Source of the DNA: Saccharomonospora sp. NB11
Lineage (GTDB): Bacteria > Actinomycetota > Actinomycetes > Mycobacteriales > Pseudonocardiaceae
DNA length: 64,000 bases
Reading direction: 5' to 3'
NCBI RefSeq assembly: GCF_015910535.1
Contig: NZ_JACBJG010000011.1
Span: 1 to 64,000 of the forward strand
Shown here: positions 37,540-46,651 of the stretch, piece after piece
Numbering within the stretch: the stretch's first letter is position 1
Layout of the letters: the number at the start of each line of letters is the position of its first letter
The notes under the pieces: model-generated
Told to the model about the DNA's origin: nothing
Seen by the model: only the letters and a program-made list of their open reading frames with translations
Database searches by the model: none
Made by a program: the position numbers and the translations under genes

Positions 37540-38310
37540 TCAGCGCGACTCCCGCAGGAAGTCGGTCACGACCTGCGACCACTCGTCCGGGGCCTCCGCG
37601 CCGATGATGTGTCCGCAGTCGATCTCCGCGAGCCGCGCTCCGGGGATGCCGCGGGCGAGTTCGCGTCCCAGGTCGGCGCTGACGAGCTGGTCGCGAGTGG
37701 TGGTCACGACGAGCGTCGGCACGCTGATGCGGGGCAGCTCGGCCCGCGTGTCCACGGAGGCGACCAGGTCGACGTGCTCCCGGCTGCCGGGCGGGATCGT
37801 CGCGGCGAGGTCGTCGACCGCGCTCTCCAGAGCCTCGGGAGTGAGTTCGGCCAGCCGCACCGGGTCCGTGGCCGCGTAAGTGAGGAACCTCGCCAGGGTC
37901 CGGCGGTCACCGTCGAGCAGGTGACGCCAGAGGTCGACGGCGAGCCGCATGCGGTTGTCGAGCCGGGCGAACCCGGCCGTGAGGACGAGGCCCGTGACCC
38001 GCTCGGGGTGGCGGGTGGCCGCCCGGACGGCGACCGCGGTGCCCAGCGAGTACCCGAACACGGTGAACCGCTCCGCCCCCTCGCGCACGGCCGTGGCCAC
38101 GAGCGCGTCGGCGAGACCGTCGAGACTCAGGGGCTCGGGGCTGCGCGGCGTCGCACCGCTGCCGGGGTAGTCGACGCCGATCACCGTGTGGGTGCGGGCC
38201 AGCTCGTCGATCAGCGGACCGAAGTTGGCCCGTACCTCGCCGCCCGCGCCGTGAGCCAGCAGCAGCGCGGGTCCGGAGCCCTTGGTGGTCGTCGCGAAAT
38301 TCTCGATCAT
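37540..38310 (-). CDS. Alpha/beta hydrolase under probable MerR control
   Basis: This 256-residue alpha/beta-fold hydrolase has the nucleophile Ser88 in FGYSLGTAVA, oxyanion loop LLLAHGAGGEVRANFG, a variable lid (about 120-190) and the catalytic His in EIDCGHIIGAEAPDEW. Substrate is unknown. Its promoter, on the minus strand, has TTGACC and TAACGT boxes 20 bp apart with a dyad in the spacer, the pattern activated by MerR proteins, and the merR gene is divergent. ATG 38310 is six nt after the -10 box, so the message is leaderless. Confidence 0.85.
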   Translation of the reverse strand: MIENFATTTKGSGPALLLAHGAGGEVRANFGPLIDELARTHTVIGVDYPGSGATPRSPEPLSLDGLADALVATAVREGAERFTVFGYSLGTAVAVRAATRHPERVTGLVLTAGFARLDNRMRLAVDLWRHLLDGDRRTLARFLTYAATDPVRLAELTPEALESAVDDLAATIPPGSREHVDLVASVDTRAELPRISVPTLVVTTTRDQLVSADLGRELARGIPGARLAEIDCGHIIGAEAPDEWSQVVTDFLRESR

Positions 38311-38316
38311 GATGCG

Positions 38317-38348
38317 ACGTTAAGGGTTGACATCGGTGACAAGGTCAA
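38317..38348 (-). promoter_or_regulatory. MerR-type promoter with 20-bp spacer and dyad operator
   Basis: On the minus strand TTGACC (38348-38343) and TAACGT (38322-38317) are separated by 20 bp, longer than the normal 17. The inverted repeat TTGAC-N12-GTCAA (38327-38348) overlaps the -35 and fills most of the spacer. This geometry is the signature of promoters that MerR-family proteins activate by DNA distortion. Confidence 0.7.
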
Positions 38349-38362
38349 GTTCGGAGAGCGGT

Positions 38363-38713
38363 GTGCTGATCGGTGAGTTGTCCGCCCGCACGGGAGTGAG
38401 CGCCCGGCTGTTGCGGTACTACGAGTCCAAGGGGCTGCTTCGCGCGCGGCGGGAAGCCAACGGGTATCGCGTCTACGACGAGGACGCGGTCACGCGGGTG
38501 CGGCAGATCAAGGCGTTGCTCGACGCGGGCCTGCCCACGGAACGCATCCGAGAGGTGCTCCCGTGCGCGCGGGGCGAGAAACCCGACCTCGACATGTGCC
38601 CGCAGTTGCGCGAGCTGCTGGCCAGGCAGCTTCGCGCCCTCGACGAGGACATCGAGAGGTTGCGACACAATCGGACGAGGTTGGCGAATCTGACGGGTGA
38701 CGTCCGGGTCTGA
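38363..38713 (+). CDS. MerR family transcriptional regulator
   Basis: This 116-residue protein has the MerR winged helix at the N-terminus (IGELSARTGVSARLLRYYES, then KGLLRARREANGYRVYDEDA) and a C-terminal coiled coil. Two Cys, in LPCARGEKPDLDMCPQL, flank the start of the coil and could bind a ligand or sense redox state. GTG 38363 follows GGAGAG by four nt; an upstream TTG (38327) would run through the operator and is less likely. It is divergent from the hydrolase and probably represses itself while activating that gene. Confidence 0.88.
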   Translation: MLIGELSARTGVSARLLRYYESKGLLRARREANGYRVYDEDAVTRVRQIKALLDAGLPTERIREVLPCARGEKPDLDMCPQLRELLARQLRALDEDIERLRHNRTRLANLTGDVRV

Positions 38714-38747
38714 CCACACGTCAGGGTCATGTGCAAGTCTTGACGCC

Positions 38748-39611
38748 GTGAAGAGACTGCCCCTGCGACTGGCGCTGTTGGAGGCTGCTCGAATCCTGGA
38801 GGAGGCCGGCGTCGAGTCCCCGAGGACCGAGGCCGAGCTCATCGCCGCCCATGTGCTGGGCGTCGACCGTGGACGGCTGCCGCTGGTTCCGCTCGTCGAT
38901 CCGCCCGTCGTGGACGCCATCAGCCGAGTGGTCAACGAGCGCGCCACGCGGGTTCCGCTCCAGTACCTGCTCGGTGGAGCGACGATGGGGGACATCAGTG
39001 TGCGGGTCGGCCCCGGCGTGTTCGTGCCCCGACCGGAGACCGAGCTGCTGCTGGAGTGGGGGCTGAAGCTCGTGAAGGGGCGCGAGTACCCCGTGGTCGT
39101 GGACCTGTGCACCGGATCGGGAGCGTTGGCTCTGGCGGTGGCGCACGCTCGACCCGATGCCGTCGTGTACGCGGTGGACAACGATCCCGACGCGCTCGCC
39201 TGGGCACGCCACAACGCGGACCTTCGGGCGGAGGCCGGTGACACACCGATCCGCCTCTACTCCGGCGACGTGACCGACGACACGGTGTTCGCCGAACTCG
39301 ACGGCCTCGTCGACCTCGTGCTCTGCAACCCGCCGTACGTGCCGCAGGGCACGCCCGTGCCGCCCGAGGTGGCCGACTACGACCCGCCCCAGGCGGTCTT
39401 CGCCGCCCACGGTGGGCTGGAGGTGATCCGGCACGTCGTGACGATGGCGGCCCGACTGCTCAAGCCCGGCGGCGGCGTCGCCATCGAGCACGACGACACC
39501 CACGCCCACGCCGTTCCCCCGCTGCTGGAGGCACGGCGAGTGCTCACCGACGTCACCGATCACAAGGACCTCGCCGGTCGACCGCGTTTCGTCACCGCTC
39601 GCCGGGCCTGA
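38748..39611 (+). CDS. prmC: Release-factor glutamine methyltransferase
   Basis: This 287-residue SAM enzyme N5-methylates the GGQ glutamine of release factors. It has an N-terminal helical domain (about 1-80), the SAM loop VVDLCTGSGALALAVA and the catalytic LCNPPYVPQ. GTG 38748 gives the family-length product. It follows the inserted merR gene by 34 bp, in the conserved position downstream of prfA. Confidence 0.94.
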   Translation: MKRLPLRLALLEAARILEEAGVESPRTEAELIAAHVLGVDRGRLPLVPLVDPPVVDAISRVVNERATRVPLQYLLGGATMGDISVRVGPGVFVPRPETELLLEWGLKLVKGREYPVVVDLCTGSGALALAVAHARPDAVVYAVDNDPDALAWARHNADLRAEAGDTPIRLYSGDVTDDTVFAELDGLVDLVLCNPPYVPQGTPVPPEVADYDPPQAVFAAHGGLEVIRHVVTMAARLLKPGGGVAIEHDDTHAHAVPPLLEARRVLTDVTDHKDLAGRPRFVTARRA

Positions 39612-39658
39612 CCGCCGGGGCGCGATGTCGACATTCGGCATCGCTAAGCTTGGCGCGC

Positions 39659-40309
39659 ATGAGCGCGGTGTACGACTGCGGCGAGCCGCAGACGAGGTCC
39701 GACGGATTGCGAGCCGCGGTGTCGGCGGCCCGATCCGGCAGACTCGTGGTCTTCCCGACGGACACCGTCTACGGAATCGGTGCCGACGCGTTCGACCCGG
39801 AAGCCGTGGCGGCGCTCCTGCGAGCCAAGAATCGAGGACCGGACATGCCGGCCGGTGTCCTCGTGGGCTCCTGGTCCACGATCGACGGTCTCGTGCTCGG
39901 GCTCTCCCGGCACGCACGAACCCTCGTCGAGGCGTTCTGGCCCGGCGACCTCTCGATCGTCGTCCCGCACGCGCCGAGTCTGCAGTGGAACCTCGGGTCA
40001 ACCCGCGGCACCGTGATGCTGCGCATGCCGTTGCACCCGGTGGCGCTGGAGCTGCTCCGGGAAGTCGGCCCCATGGCGGTGTCGAGTGCCAACGTGTCCG
40101 GGCAACCGCCCGCGTCGGACGCCGAGGAGGCGCGGCGGCAGTTGGGCGAGTCCGTCGCGGTCTACCTCGACGGAGGGCCGAGCGGCGATCCCGTGCCATC
40201 GACCATCGTGGACCTCACGGGTGACCGTCCCTCGTTGTTGCGGGAGGGCGCGGTGAGTGCCGAGGCGGTGTCGGAGGCCCTGGGCATGGAGATCGGCCGG
40301 GAACAGTGA
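39659..40309 (+). CDS. tsaC: L-threonylcarbamoyladenylate synthase
   Basis: This 216-residue YrdC/Sua5-family enzyme makes threonylcarbamoyl-AMP for the t6A modification of tRNA. Key motifs are VVFPTDTVYGIGADAF, RAKNRGPDMPAGVLV, WPGDLSIVVP and MAVSSANVSGQPP. ATG 39659 is eight nt after TAAGCT (39645-39650), suggesting a leaderless start. It is the orthologue by position of mycobacterial Rv1301. Confidence 0.92.
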   Translation: MSAVYDCGEPQTRSDGLRAAVSAARSGRLVVFPTDTVYGIGADAFDPEAVAALLRAKNRGPDMPAGVLVGSWSTIDGLVLGLSRHARTLVEAFWPGDLSIVVPHAPSLQWNLGSTRGTVMLRMPLHPVALELLREVGPMAVSSANVSGQPPASDAEEARRQLGESVAVYLDGGPSGDPVPSTIVDLTGDRPSLLREGAVSAEAVSEALGMEIGREQ

Positions 40310-40379
40310 GCGAGAACAGTAGCGGTACGGTTGCGCACTGTGAACCACCCGTTTGTGTCTTGCGGAGGGTGACGCGGTC

Positions 40380-41543
40380 GTGAACTCCGCCGCCCCCACC
40401 GGCCTCCCCATTCGCGAGTACCTGCTCGTCGCTCTCGTCTCCGCTGCCCTGACCTACCTGCTGACCGCTGTGGTGCGGCGTTTCGCCATCAAGGTGAAGG
40501 CCGTCGCCGTCCCGCGTAAGCGCGACGTCCACGTCGTCCCGATTCCGAGGATGGGCGGCGTCGCGATGTACTTCGGCGTGGTGGGCGGCATGGCCCTGGC
40601 CCACCAGCTCCCGGTCCTGCGGCGCGCCTTCGAGTACTCCTACGATCCCGTCGCCGTCCTCATCGGCGGCGGGGTGATCGTGTTGATCGGTGCCCTCGAC
40701 GACCGGTTCGAGATCGATGCCTGGACCAAACTCGCCGGTCAGGTGCTGTGCGCGGGCATCCTGGTTCTGTTCGGGGTGCAGTGGGTCTCGCTGTGGGTGC
40801 CGTGGGGCGGTGACGCGGACGCCGTCGGCAACGTGCTGATGTTCGACCGCAACCAGGGCGGGCTGCTGGTCGTGTTGTTGGTCGTGGTCATGGTCAACGC
40901 CATGAACTTCGTCGACGGCCTCGACGGTCTCGCGAGCGGTCTCGGCCTGATCGCCGCCGCGGCGACGTGCACGTTCACGCTCTGGCTGCTGCACTCCTCC
41001 GGTGGGGAGGTGAGCACCTACCCGCCGGCGCTCATCGCCGCGACCCTCGCCGGTGCGTGTCTGGGCTTCCTGCCGCACAACTTCCAGCCCGCGAAGATCT
41101 TCATGGGCGACTCGGGCTCGATGATGATCGGTCTCATGCTGGCGGCGGCGAGCACGTCGGCGTCGGGGCGGATCGTGTACACGTCGTTCGACGCCACCGA
41201 CGTCGTCGCCCTGCTCTCGCCGTTGTTCGTGGTGGCGGCGGTGCTCTTCCTGCCGTTGCTCGACCTGGTGCTGGCCGTGGTCCGTCGCACGCGCCGTGGT
41301 GAAAGCCCGTTCGCGGCGGACAAGATGCACCTGCACCATCGGCTCCTGGAGATCGGGCATTCGCAGCGCCGGGCCGTGCTGCTCATCTACCTGTGGGCCG
41401 CGTTGCTCGCCTTCGGGGCGGTCGCGGTGGCGATGTTCGACACCGCCGCGGTGTTCTGGATCACCTGTGCCGGGTTGATCGTCGCGGCTTTGATCTCGTT
41501 CGTCCCGCGGCTGCGCCGCCAGCGACAGAAGAGCACGACCTAG
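40380..41543 (+). CDS. wecA: Polyprenyl-phosphate GlcNAc-1-phosphate transferase (WecA/MraY family)
   Basis: This 387-residue, roughly eleven-helix membrane enzyme transfers a sugar-1-phosphate to polyprenyl phosphate. In mycobacteria the homologue starts arabinogalactan linker synthesis. Catalytic motifs are visible: LIGALDDRFEID, VMVNAMNFVDGLDGLASG, FMGDSGSMMIG and the His-rich loop DKMHLHHRLLEIGHSQR. GTG 40380 lies 11 nt after GGAGG. It sits just before the atp genes, as Rv1302 does in M. tuberculosis. Confidence 0.92.
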   Translation: MNSAAPTGLPIREYLLVALVSAALTYLLTAVVRRFAIKVKAVAVPRKRDVHVVPIPRMGGVAMYFGVVGGMALAHQLPVLRRAFEYSYDPVAVLIGGGVIVLIGALDDRFEIDAWTKLAGQVLCAGILVLFGVQWVSLWVPWGGDADAVGNVLMFDRNQGGLLVVLLVVVMVNAMNFVDGLDGLASGLGLIAAAATCTFTLWLLHSSGGEVSTYPPALIAATLAGACLGFLPHNFQPAKIFMGDSGSMMIGLMLAAASTSASGRIVYTSFDATDVVALLSPLFVVAAVLFLPLLDLVLAVVRRTRRGESPFAADKMHLHHRLLEIGHSQRRAVLLIYLWAALLAFGAVAVAMFDTAAVFWITCAGLIVAALISFVPRLRRQRQKSTT

Positions 41544-41627
41544 CCTCACCTAGGCTGGGGCACGACCAGGGCGAACGAGGAACCGAGCGGGTCGACCGTC
41601 GAGGTCGACCGAAGGGTTAGAGGCGAG

Positions 41628-42176
41628 ATGAACGCAGTGGACGGTGGCGCGGAGGAGAAGGCCGAGAAGGCCGTCGACCCGACGTCCGACGCCAAGTCCG
41701 ACGTCGAGTCCGACGCCGTCGCCGCCGAGCTCCGCGCGGAACACGCGAAGTCGGTGTACGCGCTCGCCGACGCGATGCTGCGGTGGGGACTTCGACTGTC
41801 CCTGCCGCTGGTGCTCCTCACGGTGGGGGTGTCGACCATCTCGGTCGGACAGCCGGGCCTGGTGGGAGCCGGGTTCGGGGCGGCACTCGGCTACGGGTCC
41901 TCGCTCGTGACCATCACGATGATGCGCATCGCGGCCACTCGCCCGCCGAGTGCGCTGATGAGCCTGGCGCTCGGTGGCTATGCCATCAAGATGGGCGCGT
42001 TGTTGGTGGTCATGCTGCTGTTGCGCGACGTCGACACGTTCTCGCGGCCCGCGTTGGCGTTCGGGATGTTGACGACGGTCGTCGCATGGGCGGGAGCGGA
42101 GGTGGTCGCCTTCCGGACCACCAAGACACCGACACTCGTCGTCGCCCGTTCGGCGCAGAGCACTACTCGCGAGTAG
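41628..42176 (+). CDS. AtpI-like membrane protein upstream of the ATP synthase genes
   Basis: This 182-residue protein has a charged cytoplasmic N-terminus (about 1-55, Asp/Lys/Glu-rich) and four hydrophobic helices. It corresponds by position and topology to Rv1303 and is related to AtpI, a chaperone-like factor for c-ring assembly. The helix-end motif ALGGYAIKMGALLVVML is typical. ATG 41628 follows AGAGGCGAG. The gap of 203 bp to atpB carries the probable main promoter of the synthase operon. Confidence 0.85.
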   Translation: MNAVDGGAEEKAEKAVDPTSDAKSDVESDAVAAELRAEHAKSVYALADAMLRWGLRLSLPLVLLTVGVSTISVGQPGLVGAGFGAALGYGSSLVTITMMRIAATRPPSALMSLALGGYAIKMGALLVVMLLLRDVDTFSRPALAFGMLTTVVAWAGAEVVAFRTTKTPTLVVARSAQSTTRE

Positions 42177-42379
42177 GGCATACGTCCCGAACGGGGGGCT
42201 GAGAAGTACGCCCGTACGGTATGCCTGAGTAGCCCCTGGTATCGTCCGCGGCAAGGTCCCATTCCCCTAGCGGGGATGCCCTGCACAGTGTCGGATCTGT
42301 ATCCGGTACGTTAAGTCCAGGTTTGTGACGATTCCCCCGGCGGAGTGAACGCCGGCCGGGAGAACCGGAAGGAGCCCAG

Positions 42380-43162
42380 TTGGGCGCGCTGGTAGTAGCC
42401 GCAGGTGACGAATTCACACCGCCGACGGCAGAGGCCTTCAATCTGCCGGCAATCTTCGGCTGGGTCACGAAACCCATGCTGCTTGCCGTGCTCTCGGTCG
42501 TCATCATCGTGGCCTTCTTCCTGCTGACCACCAGGAAGATGAGCGTCGTCCCGGGCAAGGGGCAGTTCCTCGTCGAATCGCTCTACGACTTCGGGCGCAA
42601 CAACATCGCTCGTGAGCAGATCGGCGCGAACGACTTCCTCCGCTTCGTGCCACTGGTGCTGAGCCTGTTCACCTTCATTCTGGTGAACAACCTCTTCGGG
42701 CTCGTGCCGATCCTGCAGTTCCCGACGATGTCGCACATCGGGTTCCCGCTGGCGCTCTCGGTGCTGGTGGTCTACCCGGTCTACCACTACGCCGGTATCC
42801 GGAAGCACGGGCTCGGCGGCTACCTGCGGAACCAGTTGGTCCCGCCCGGTGCCCCGAAGTTCGTCTACATCCTGCTGACGCCGATCGAGTTCTTCACGAA
42901 GTTCGTGATGAACCCGATCACCCTGGCGATTCGAGTTTTCGCCGCCATGTTCGCGGGCCACCTGCTGATCATGCTCTTCGGTATCTCGGCCGAGTACCTG
43001 CTGCTGCATGGCGAGGGCCTGTTGAAGGCGATTTCCGCGTTCTCGTTCGCGGGTGCCTTGGCGATCACGTTCATCGAGGCGCTCATCATGGTGATCCAGG
43101 CGTTCATCTTCGCGTTGTTGTCGGCCAACTACATCGGGGCGGCTCTCGCCGACGAGCACTGA
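42380..43162 (+). CDS. atpB: ATP synthase Fo subunit a
   Basis: This 260-residue membrane subunit forms the proton half-channels. The essential Arg is in NPITLAIRVFAAMFAGHLL. Later polar residues (FIEALIMVIQAFIFALLSANYIG) line the channel. The start is TTG 42380, preceded by GGAAGGAG with a five-base spacer; no ATG or GTG fits better. Confidence 0.96.
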   Translation: MGALVVAAGDEFTPPTAEAFNLPAIFGWVTKPMLLAVLSVVIIVAFFLLTTRKMSVVPGKGQFLVESLYDFGRNNIAREQIGANDFLRFVPLVLSLFTFILVNNLFGLVPILQFPTMSHIGFPLALSVLVVYPVYHYAGIRKHGLGGYLRNQLVPPGAPKFVYILLTPIEFFTKFVMNPITLAIRVFAAMFAGHLLIMLFGISAEYLLLHGEGLLKAISAFSFAGALAITFIEALIMVIQAFIFALLSANYIGAALADEH

Positions 43163-43269
43163 GTCGACCCATAAGACCGACGGACGGCCTACGCGAAGGT
43201 GACGTCCGTTCAACCCCAAGGCAAATGCTCCGTTAACCGAACACGGACGAAGTTGGAAAGGGAAATCAC

Positions 43270-43518
43270 GTGAGCTCCATGCTTCTTGCCCAGCAGGCCG
43301 CCGAGACCGACATCAACGCGGGTCTCGCCGTCATCGGCTACGGCCTCGGTGCCATCGGTGGTGGTATCGGCGTGGGCATGATCTTCTCGTCGGTCATCAG
43401 CGGCACCGCCCGTCAGCCGGAGGCCCAGGGCAAGCTGATGAACATCGGCTTCACCACGTTCGCCCTCGTCGAGGTGCTCGCGCTGCTCGGGTTCGTGCTC
43501 TTCTTCCTCGCGGGCTGA
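43270..43518 (+). CDS. atpE: ATP synthase Fo subunit c
   Basis: This 82-residue hairpin forms the proton-driven ring. The Gly-rich helix 1 ([15 protein letters not shown]), the polar loop ARQPE and the proton-carrying Glu68 in [13 protein letters not shown] are present. This is the equivalent of the bedaquiline target in mycobacteria. GTG 43270 follows AAAGGGAAATCAC. Confidence 0.97.
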   Translation: MSSMLLAQQAAETDINAGLAVIGYGLGAIGGGIGVGMIFSSVISGTARQPEAQGKLMNIGFTTFALVEVLALLGFVLFFLAG

Positions 43519-43565
43519 CGTCCCTCCACCGACTGCTTGAGTAACCAGACGAAGTGGAGACGGCG

Positions 43566-44102
43566 ATGATTCTGGCGCAGGAAGAGTACAACCCTGTTCT
43601 TCCGCACACCTCCGAGATCATCATCGGTCTTATCGCTTTCCTCCTCCTGCTGTTCGTCATGACGAAGTTCGTCAAACCGCGCTTCGAGAAGCTGTACGAG
43701 GAGCGGGCAGCCAAGATCGAGGGCGGCATCGAGAAGGCCGAGAAGGCTCAGGCCGAGGCGGAGCAGGCGCTGGCGCAGTACAAGGCGCAGCTCGCCGAAG
43801 CGCGGAGTGAGGCGGCCAAGATCCGCGACGACGCGCGGGCCGAGGCCGAGCAGATCAAGGAAGAACTGCGGGCACAGGCCGAGGAAGAGGCGCGACGCAT
43901 CGTCGCGCAGGGTGAGGCGCAGTTGCAGGCCCAGCGGGCCCAGCTGGTCGCCGAGCTTCGAGAGGATCTCGGACGCAACGCCGTCCTGCTTGCCGGGCGG
44001 ATCGTGGGCGAGTCGCTCGAGGACGAGGCGCGGCGCCGTGGCACTGTCGACCGGTTCCTGAGTGAGCTCGAAGCCAGTGGTGCGGCCGGAGCAAGGAAGT
44101 AG
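43566..44102 (+). CDS. atpF: ATP synthase Fo subunit b
   Basis: This 178-residue stator subunit has one membrane helix (about 20-37, IIIGLIAFLLLLFVMTKF) and a long Ala/Glu/Arg coiled coil. ATG 43566, with GGAG six nt upstream, is chosen over GTG 43554, which has no ribosome-binding site. Unlike mycobacteria, delta is not fused to a second b domain here. Confidence 0.95.
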   Translation: MILAQEEYNPVLPHTSEIIIGLIAFLLLLFVMTKFVKPRFEKLYEERAAKIEGGIEKAEKAQAEAEQALAQYKAQLAEARSEAAKIRDDARAEAEQIKEELRAQAEEEARRIVAQGEAQLQAQRAQLVAELREDLGRNAVLLAGRIVGESLEDEARRRGTVDRFLSELEASGAAGARK

Positions 44103-44109
44103 GGCCTAG

Positions 44110-44931
44110 ATGACGCTGCATGCTGCGAGTCGCGAGGCTCTGAGCTTCGCCGAGACCCGTCTCGACGGAGTACTCGGCGACGCGGGCGCCGATCCGTCCG
44201 CAGTCGGGGAGGAGCTGCTCTCCGTGGTGGATCTGCTCACCAGGGAGATCGGGTTGCGGCGGGCCGTGTCGGACGGTTCGTCGGACCCCGAGACCCGCAA
44301 GCAGCTGGTCGCCTCCCTGCTGCGGGACAAGCTCTCGGCCCCCGCGCTGTCGGTGCTCGAAGCCGTGGTGGGTGCACGGTGGTCGAACCCCCGGGAACTG
44401 GTGGACGGCCTCGAACACCTCGGCTTCACCGCGCTGCTCGCCGGCGCGGAGAAAGCGGGCAAACTGAGCGCTGTCGAGGACGAACTGTTCCAGTTCGCTC
44501 GTATCCTGGACGACAGCCCTGAACTGGAGAGGGCGCTGTCCGACCGGACGGCGCCCACCGAGGCCAAGCGCGGTCTCACTCGCCAGCTCGTCGCGGACAA
44601 GGTCGACCCGATCACCAAGGTGCTGATCGAGCAGGCCGTCATCCGCCCGAGGGGTCGCAGTGCCGCACACGGTGTCGACCGGCTGGTCGAGCTGGCCGCG
44701 GCCCGCAACGGCCGTTCCGTGGCGCAGGTCAGAAGCGCCACGCAGTTGACGGACGAGCAGCGGGAGCGGCTCTCGAGCCAGCTTGAGCGGCTCTACGGGC
44801 GGCCGATCGCGTTGCACGTGGCCCTCGATCGCTCGCTGGGCGCCGGCCTGGTGGTCCGGGTCGGCGACGAGGTGATCGACGGCAGTGCCGCCGGCAGGCT
44901 GGAAGCCCTCCGCAGGCAACTGGCCGGGTGA
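44110..44931 (+). CDS. atpH: ATP synthase F1 subunit delta
   Basis: This 273-residue stator subunit connects b to the top of alpha3beta3. It is longer than the E. coli protein but lacks the b-like membrane domain of the mycobacterial b-delta fusion. The C-terminal domain contains ATQLTDEQRERLSSQLERLYG and VALDRSLGAGLVVRVGDEVIDGS, family signatures. It starts seven bases after atpF. Confidence 0.94.
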   Translation: MTLHAASREALSFAETRLDGVLGDAGADPSAVGEELLSVVDLLTREIGLRRAVSDGSSDPETRKQLVASLLRDKLSAPALSVLEAVVGARWSNPRELVDGLEHLGFTALLAGAEKAGKLSAVEDELFQFARILDDSPELERALSDRTAPTEAKRGLTRQLVADKVDPITKVLIEQAVIRPRGRSAAHGVDRLVELAAARNGRSVAQVRSATQLTDEQRERLSSQLERLYGRPIALHVALDRSLGAGLVVRVGDEVIDGSAAGRLEALRRQLAG

Positions 44932-44994
44932 GCGAGTCGGCGACATGACACATACTTTGCACACTGGCAAGAACGAAGTGAGAGCGGGAACGAC

Positions 44995-46641
44995 ATGGCG
45001 GAGCTGACGATCTCCTCGGATGAGATCGCCAACGCGATCGAGAACTACGTCTCGAGTTATTCCCCGGACGTGAGCCGGGAAGAGGTCGGCGTCGTCGTCG
45101 ACACCGGCGACGGTGTTGCCCACGTCGAAGGCCTGCCGGGCACCATGGCGAACGAGCTGCTGGAGTTCCCCGGCGGCATTCTCGGCGTCGCGCAGAACCT
45201 CGACCCGCGCGAGATCGGTGTCGTCATCCTCGGTGACTTCGAATCGATCGAGGAGGGTCAGGAGGTCAAGCGCACCGGCCAGATCCTCTCGATCCCGGTC
45301 GGCGAGGGCTTCCTCGGCCGTGTCATCGACCCGCTCGGCAAGCCGATCGACGGCCTCGGCGATATCGAGTCCACGGAGCGCCGCGCGCTGGAGCTGCAGG
45401 CGGCCTCGGTGGTGGAGCGGCAGCCGGTCGGTGAGCCGCTGCAGACCGGTATCACGGCGATCGACGCGATGACCCCCATCGGTCGCGGTCAGCGTCAGCT
45501 GATCATCGGTGACCGCAAGACCGGTAAGACCGCCGTCTGCGTCGACACGATCATCAACCAGAAGGCCAACTGGGAGAGCGGCGACCCGAAGAAGCAGGTT
45601 CGCTGCATCTACGTCGCCGTCGGCCAGAAGGGTTCGACGATCGCCTCCGTGCGCAAGTCGCTGGAGGACGCGGGCGCGATGGAGTACACGACCATCGTCG
45701 CCGCTCCGGCCTCCGACTCGGCCGGCTTCAAGTGGCTCGCCCCGTACTCGGGCTCCGCGCTCGGCCAGCACTGGATGTACCAGGGCAAGCACGTCCTGAT
45801 CGTGTTCGACGACCTCACCAAGCAGGCCGAGGCCTACCGTGCGATCTCGCTGCTGCTGCGTCGTCCGCCGGGTCGTGAGGCGTTCCCCGGTGACGTCTTC
45901 TACTTGCACTCGCGTCTGCTGGAGCGTTGCGCGAAGCTGTCGGACGAGCTGGGTGGCGGCTCGCTGACCGGTCTGCCGGTCATCGAGACGAAGGCCAACG
46001 ACATCTCGGCCTACATCCCCACCAACGTCATCTCGATCACCGACGGGCAGTGCTTCTTCCAGTCGGACCTCTTCAACTCGGGTCAGCGGCCCGCCGTCGA
46101 CGTCACCACCTCGGTGTCGCGAGTCGGTGGTGACGCGCAGATCAAGGCCATGAAGACGGTGTCCGGTTCGCTGCGGATCGACCTGTCGCAGTACGAGGAA
46201 CTGAAGGCGTTCGCCGCCTTCGCCTCGGACCTCGACGCCGCGTCGAAGGCCCAGCTCGACCGTGGTGCTCGCCTGTACGAGCTGCTCAAGCAGCCGCAGT
46301 ACTCGCCGGTGCCCGTGGAGCAGCAGGTCCTCACGGTGTTCCTCGGCACGAAGGGTCACTACGACGACGTGCCGATCGAGGACACCGCGCGGTTCAACGC
46401 GGAGCTGATGGAGCACATCCGTCACAAGCACGACGACATCCTTTCCTCGATCCGTGAGACCGGTAAGTGGTCCGACGAGATCGCGGAGCGGGTCGCGTCC
46501 GTCACCGCGGAGTTCAAGAAGAGCTTCACGACGTCCGAGGGCAAGTCGCTGGTCGGCGACGAGACCGTGGACCCCATGGACGCCGACAAGGTCGGTCAGG
46601 AGTCCGTGAAGGTGCACCGTCCCGCGGCTGTGAAGAAGTAG
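44995..46641 (+). CDS. atpA: ATP synthase F1 subunit alpha
   Basis: This 548-residue non-catalytic nucleotide-binding subunit has Walker [12 protein letters not shown] and the alpha-beta signature region [17 protein letters not shown]. The C-terminal extension past about residue 515 (ending [11 protein letters not shown]) is typical of actinobacterial alpha subunits, where it limits ATP hydrolysis in mycobacteria. Confidence 0.98.
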   Translation: MAELTISSDEIANAIENYVSSYSPDVSREEVGVVVDTGDGVAHVEGLPGTMANELLEFPGGILGVAQNLDPREIGVVILGDFESIEEGQEVKRTGQILSIPVGEGFLGRVIDPLGKPIDGLGDIESTERRALELQAASVVERQPVGEPLQTGITAIDAMTPIGRGQRQLIIGDRKTGKTAVCVDTIINQKANWESGDPKKQVRCIYVAVGQKGSTIASVRKSLEDAGAMEYTTIVAAPASDSAGFKWLAPYSGSALGQHWMYQGKHVLIVFDDLTKQAEAYRAISLLLRRPPGREAFPGDVFYLHSRLLERCAKLSDELGGGSLTGLPVIETKANDISAYIPTNVISITDGQCFFQSDLFNSGQRPAVDVTTSVSRVGGDAQIKAMKTVSGSLRIDLSQYEELKAFAAFASDLDAASKAQLDRGARLYELLKQPQYSPVPVEQQVLTVFLGTKGHYDDVPIEDTARFNAELMEHIRHKHDDILSSIRETGKWSDEIAERVASVTAEFKKSFTTSEGKSLVGDETVDPMDADKVGQESVKVHRPAAVKK

Positions 46642-46651
46642 GGCGCGACTG

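Noticed and set aside
44110-44931. Mycobacterial-type fused b-delta subunit
   Set aside because: The product is 273 residues with no membrane helix, and a separate full-length b subunit precedes it.
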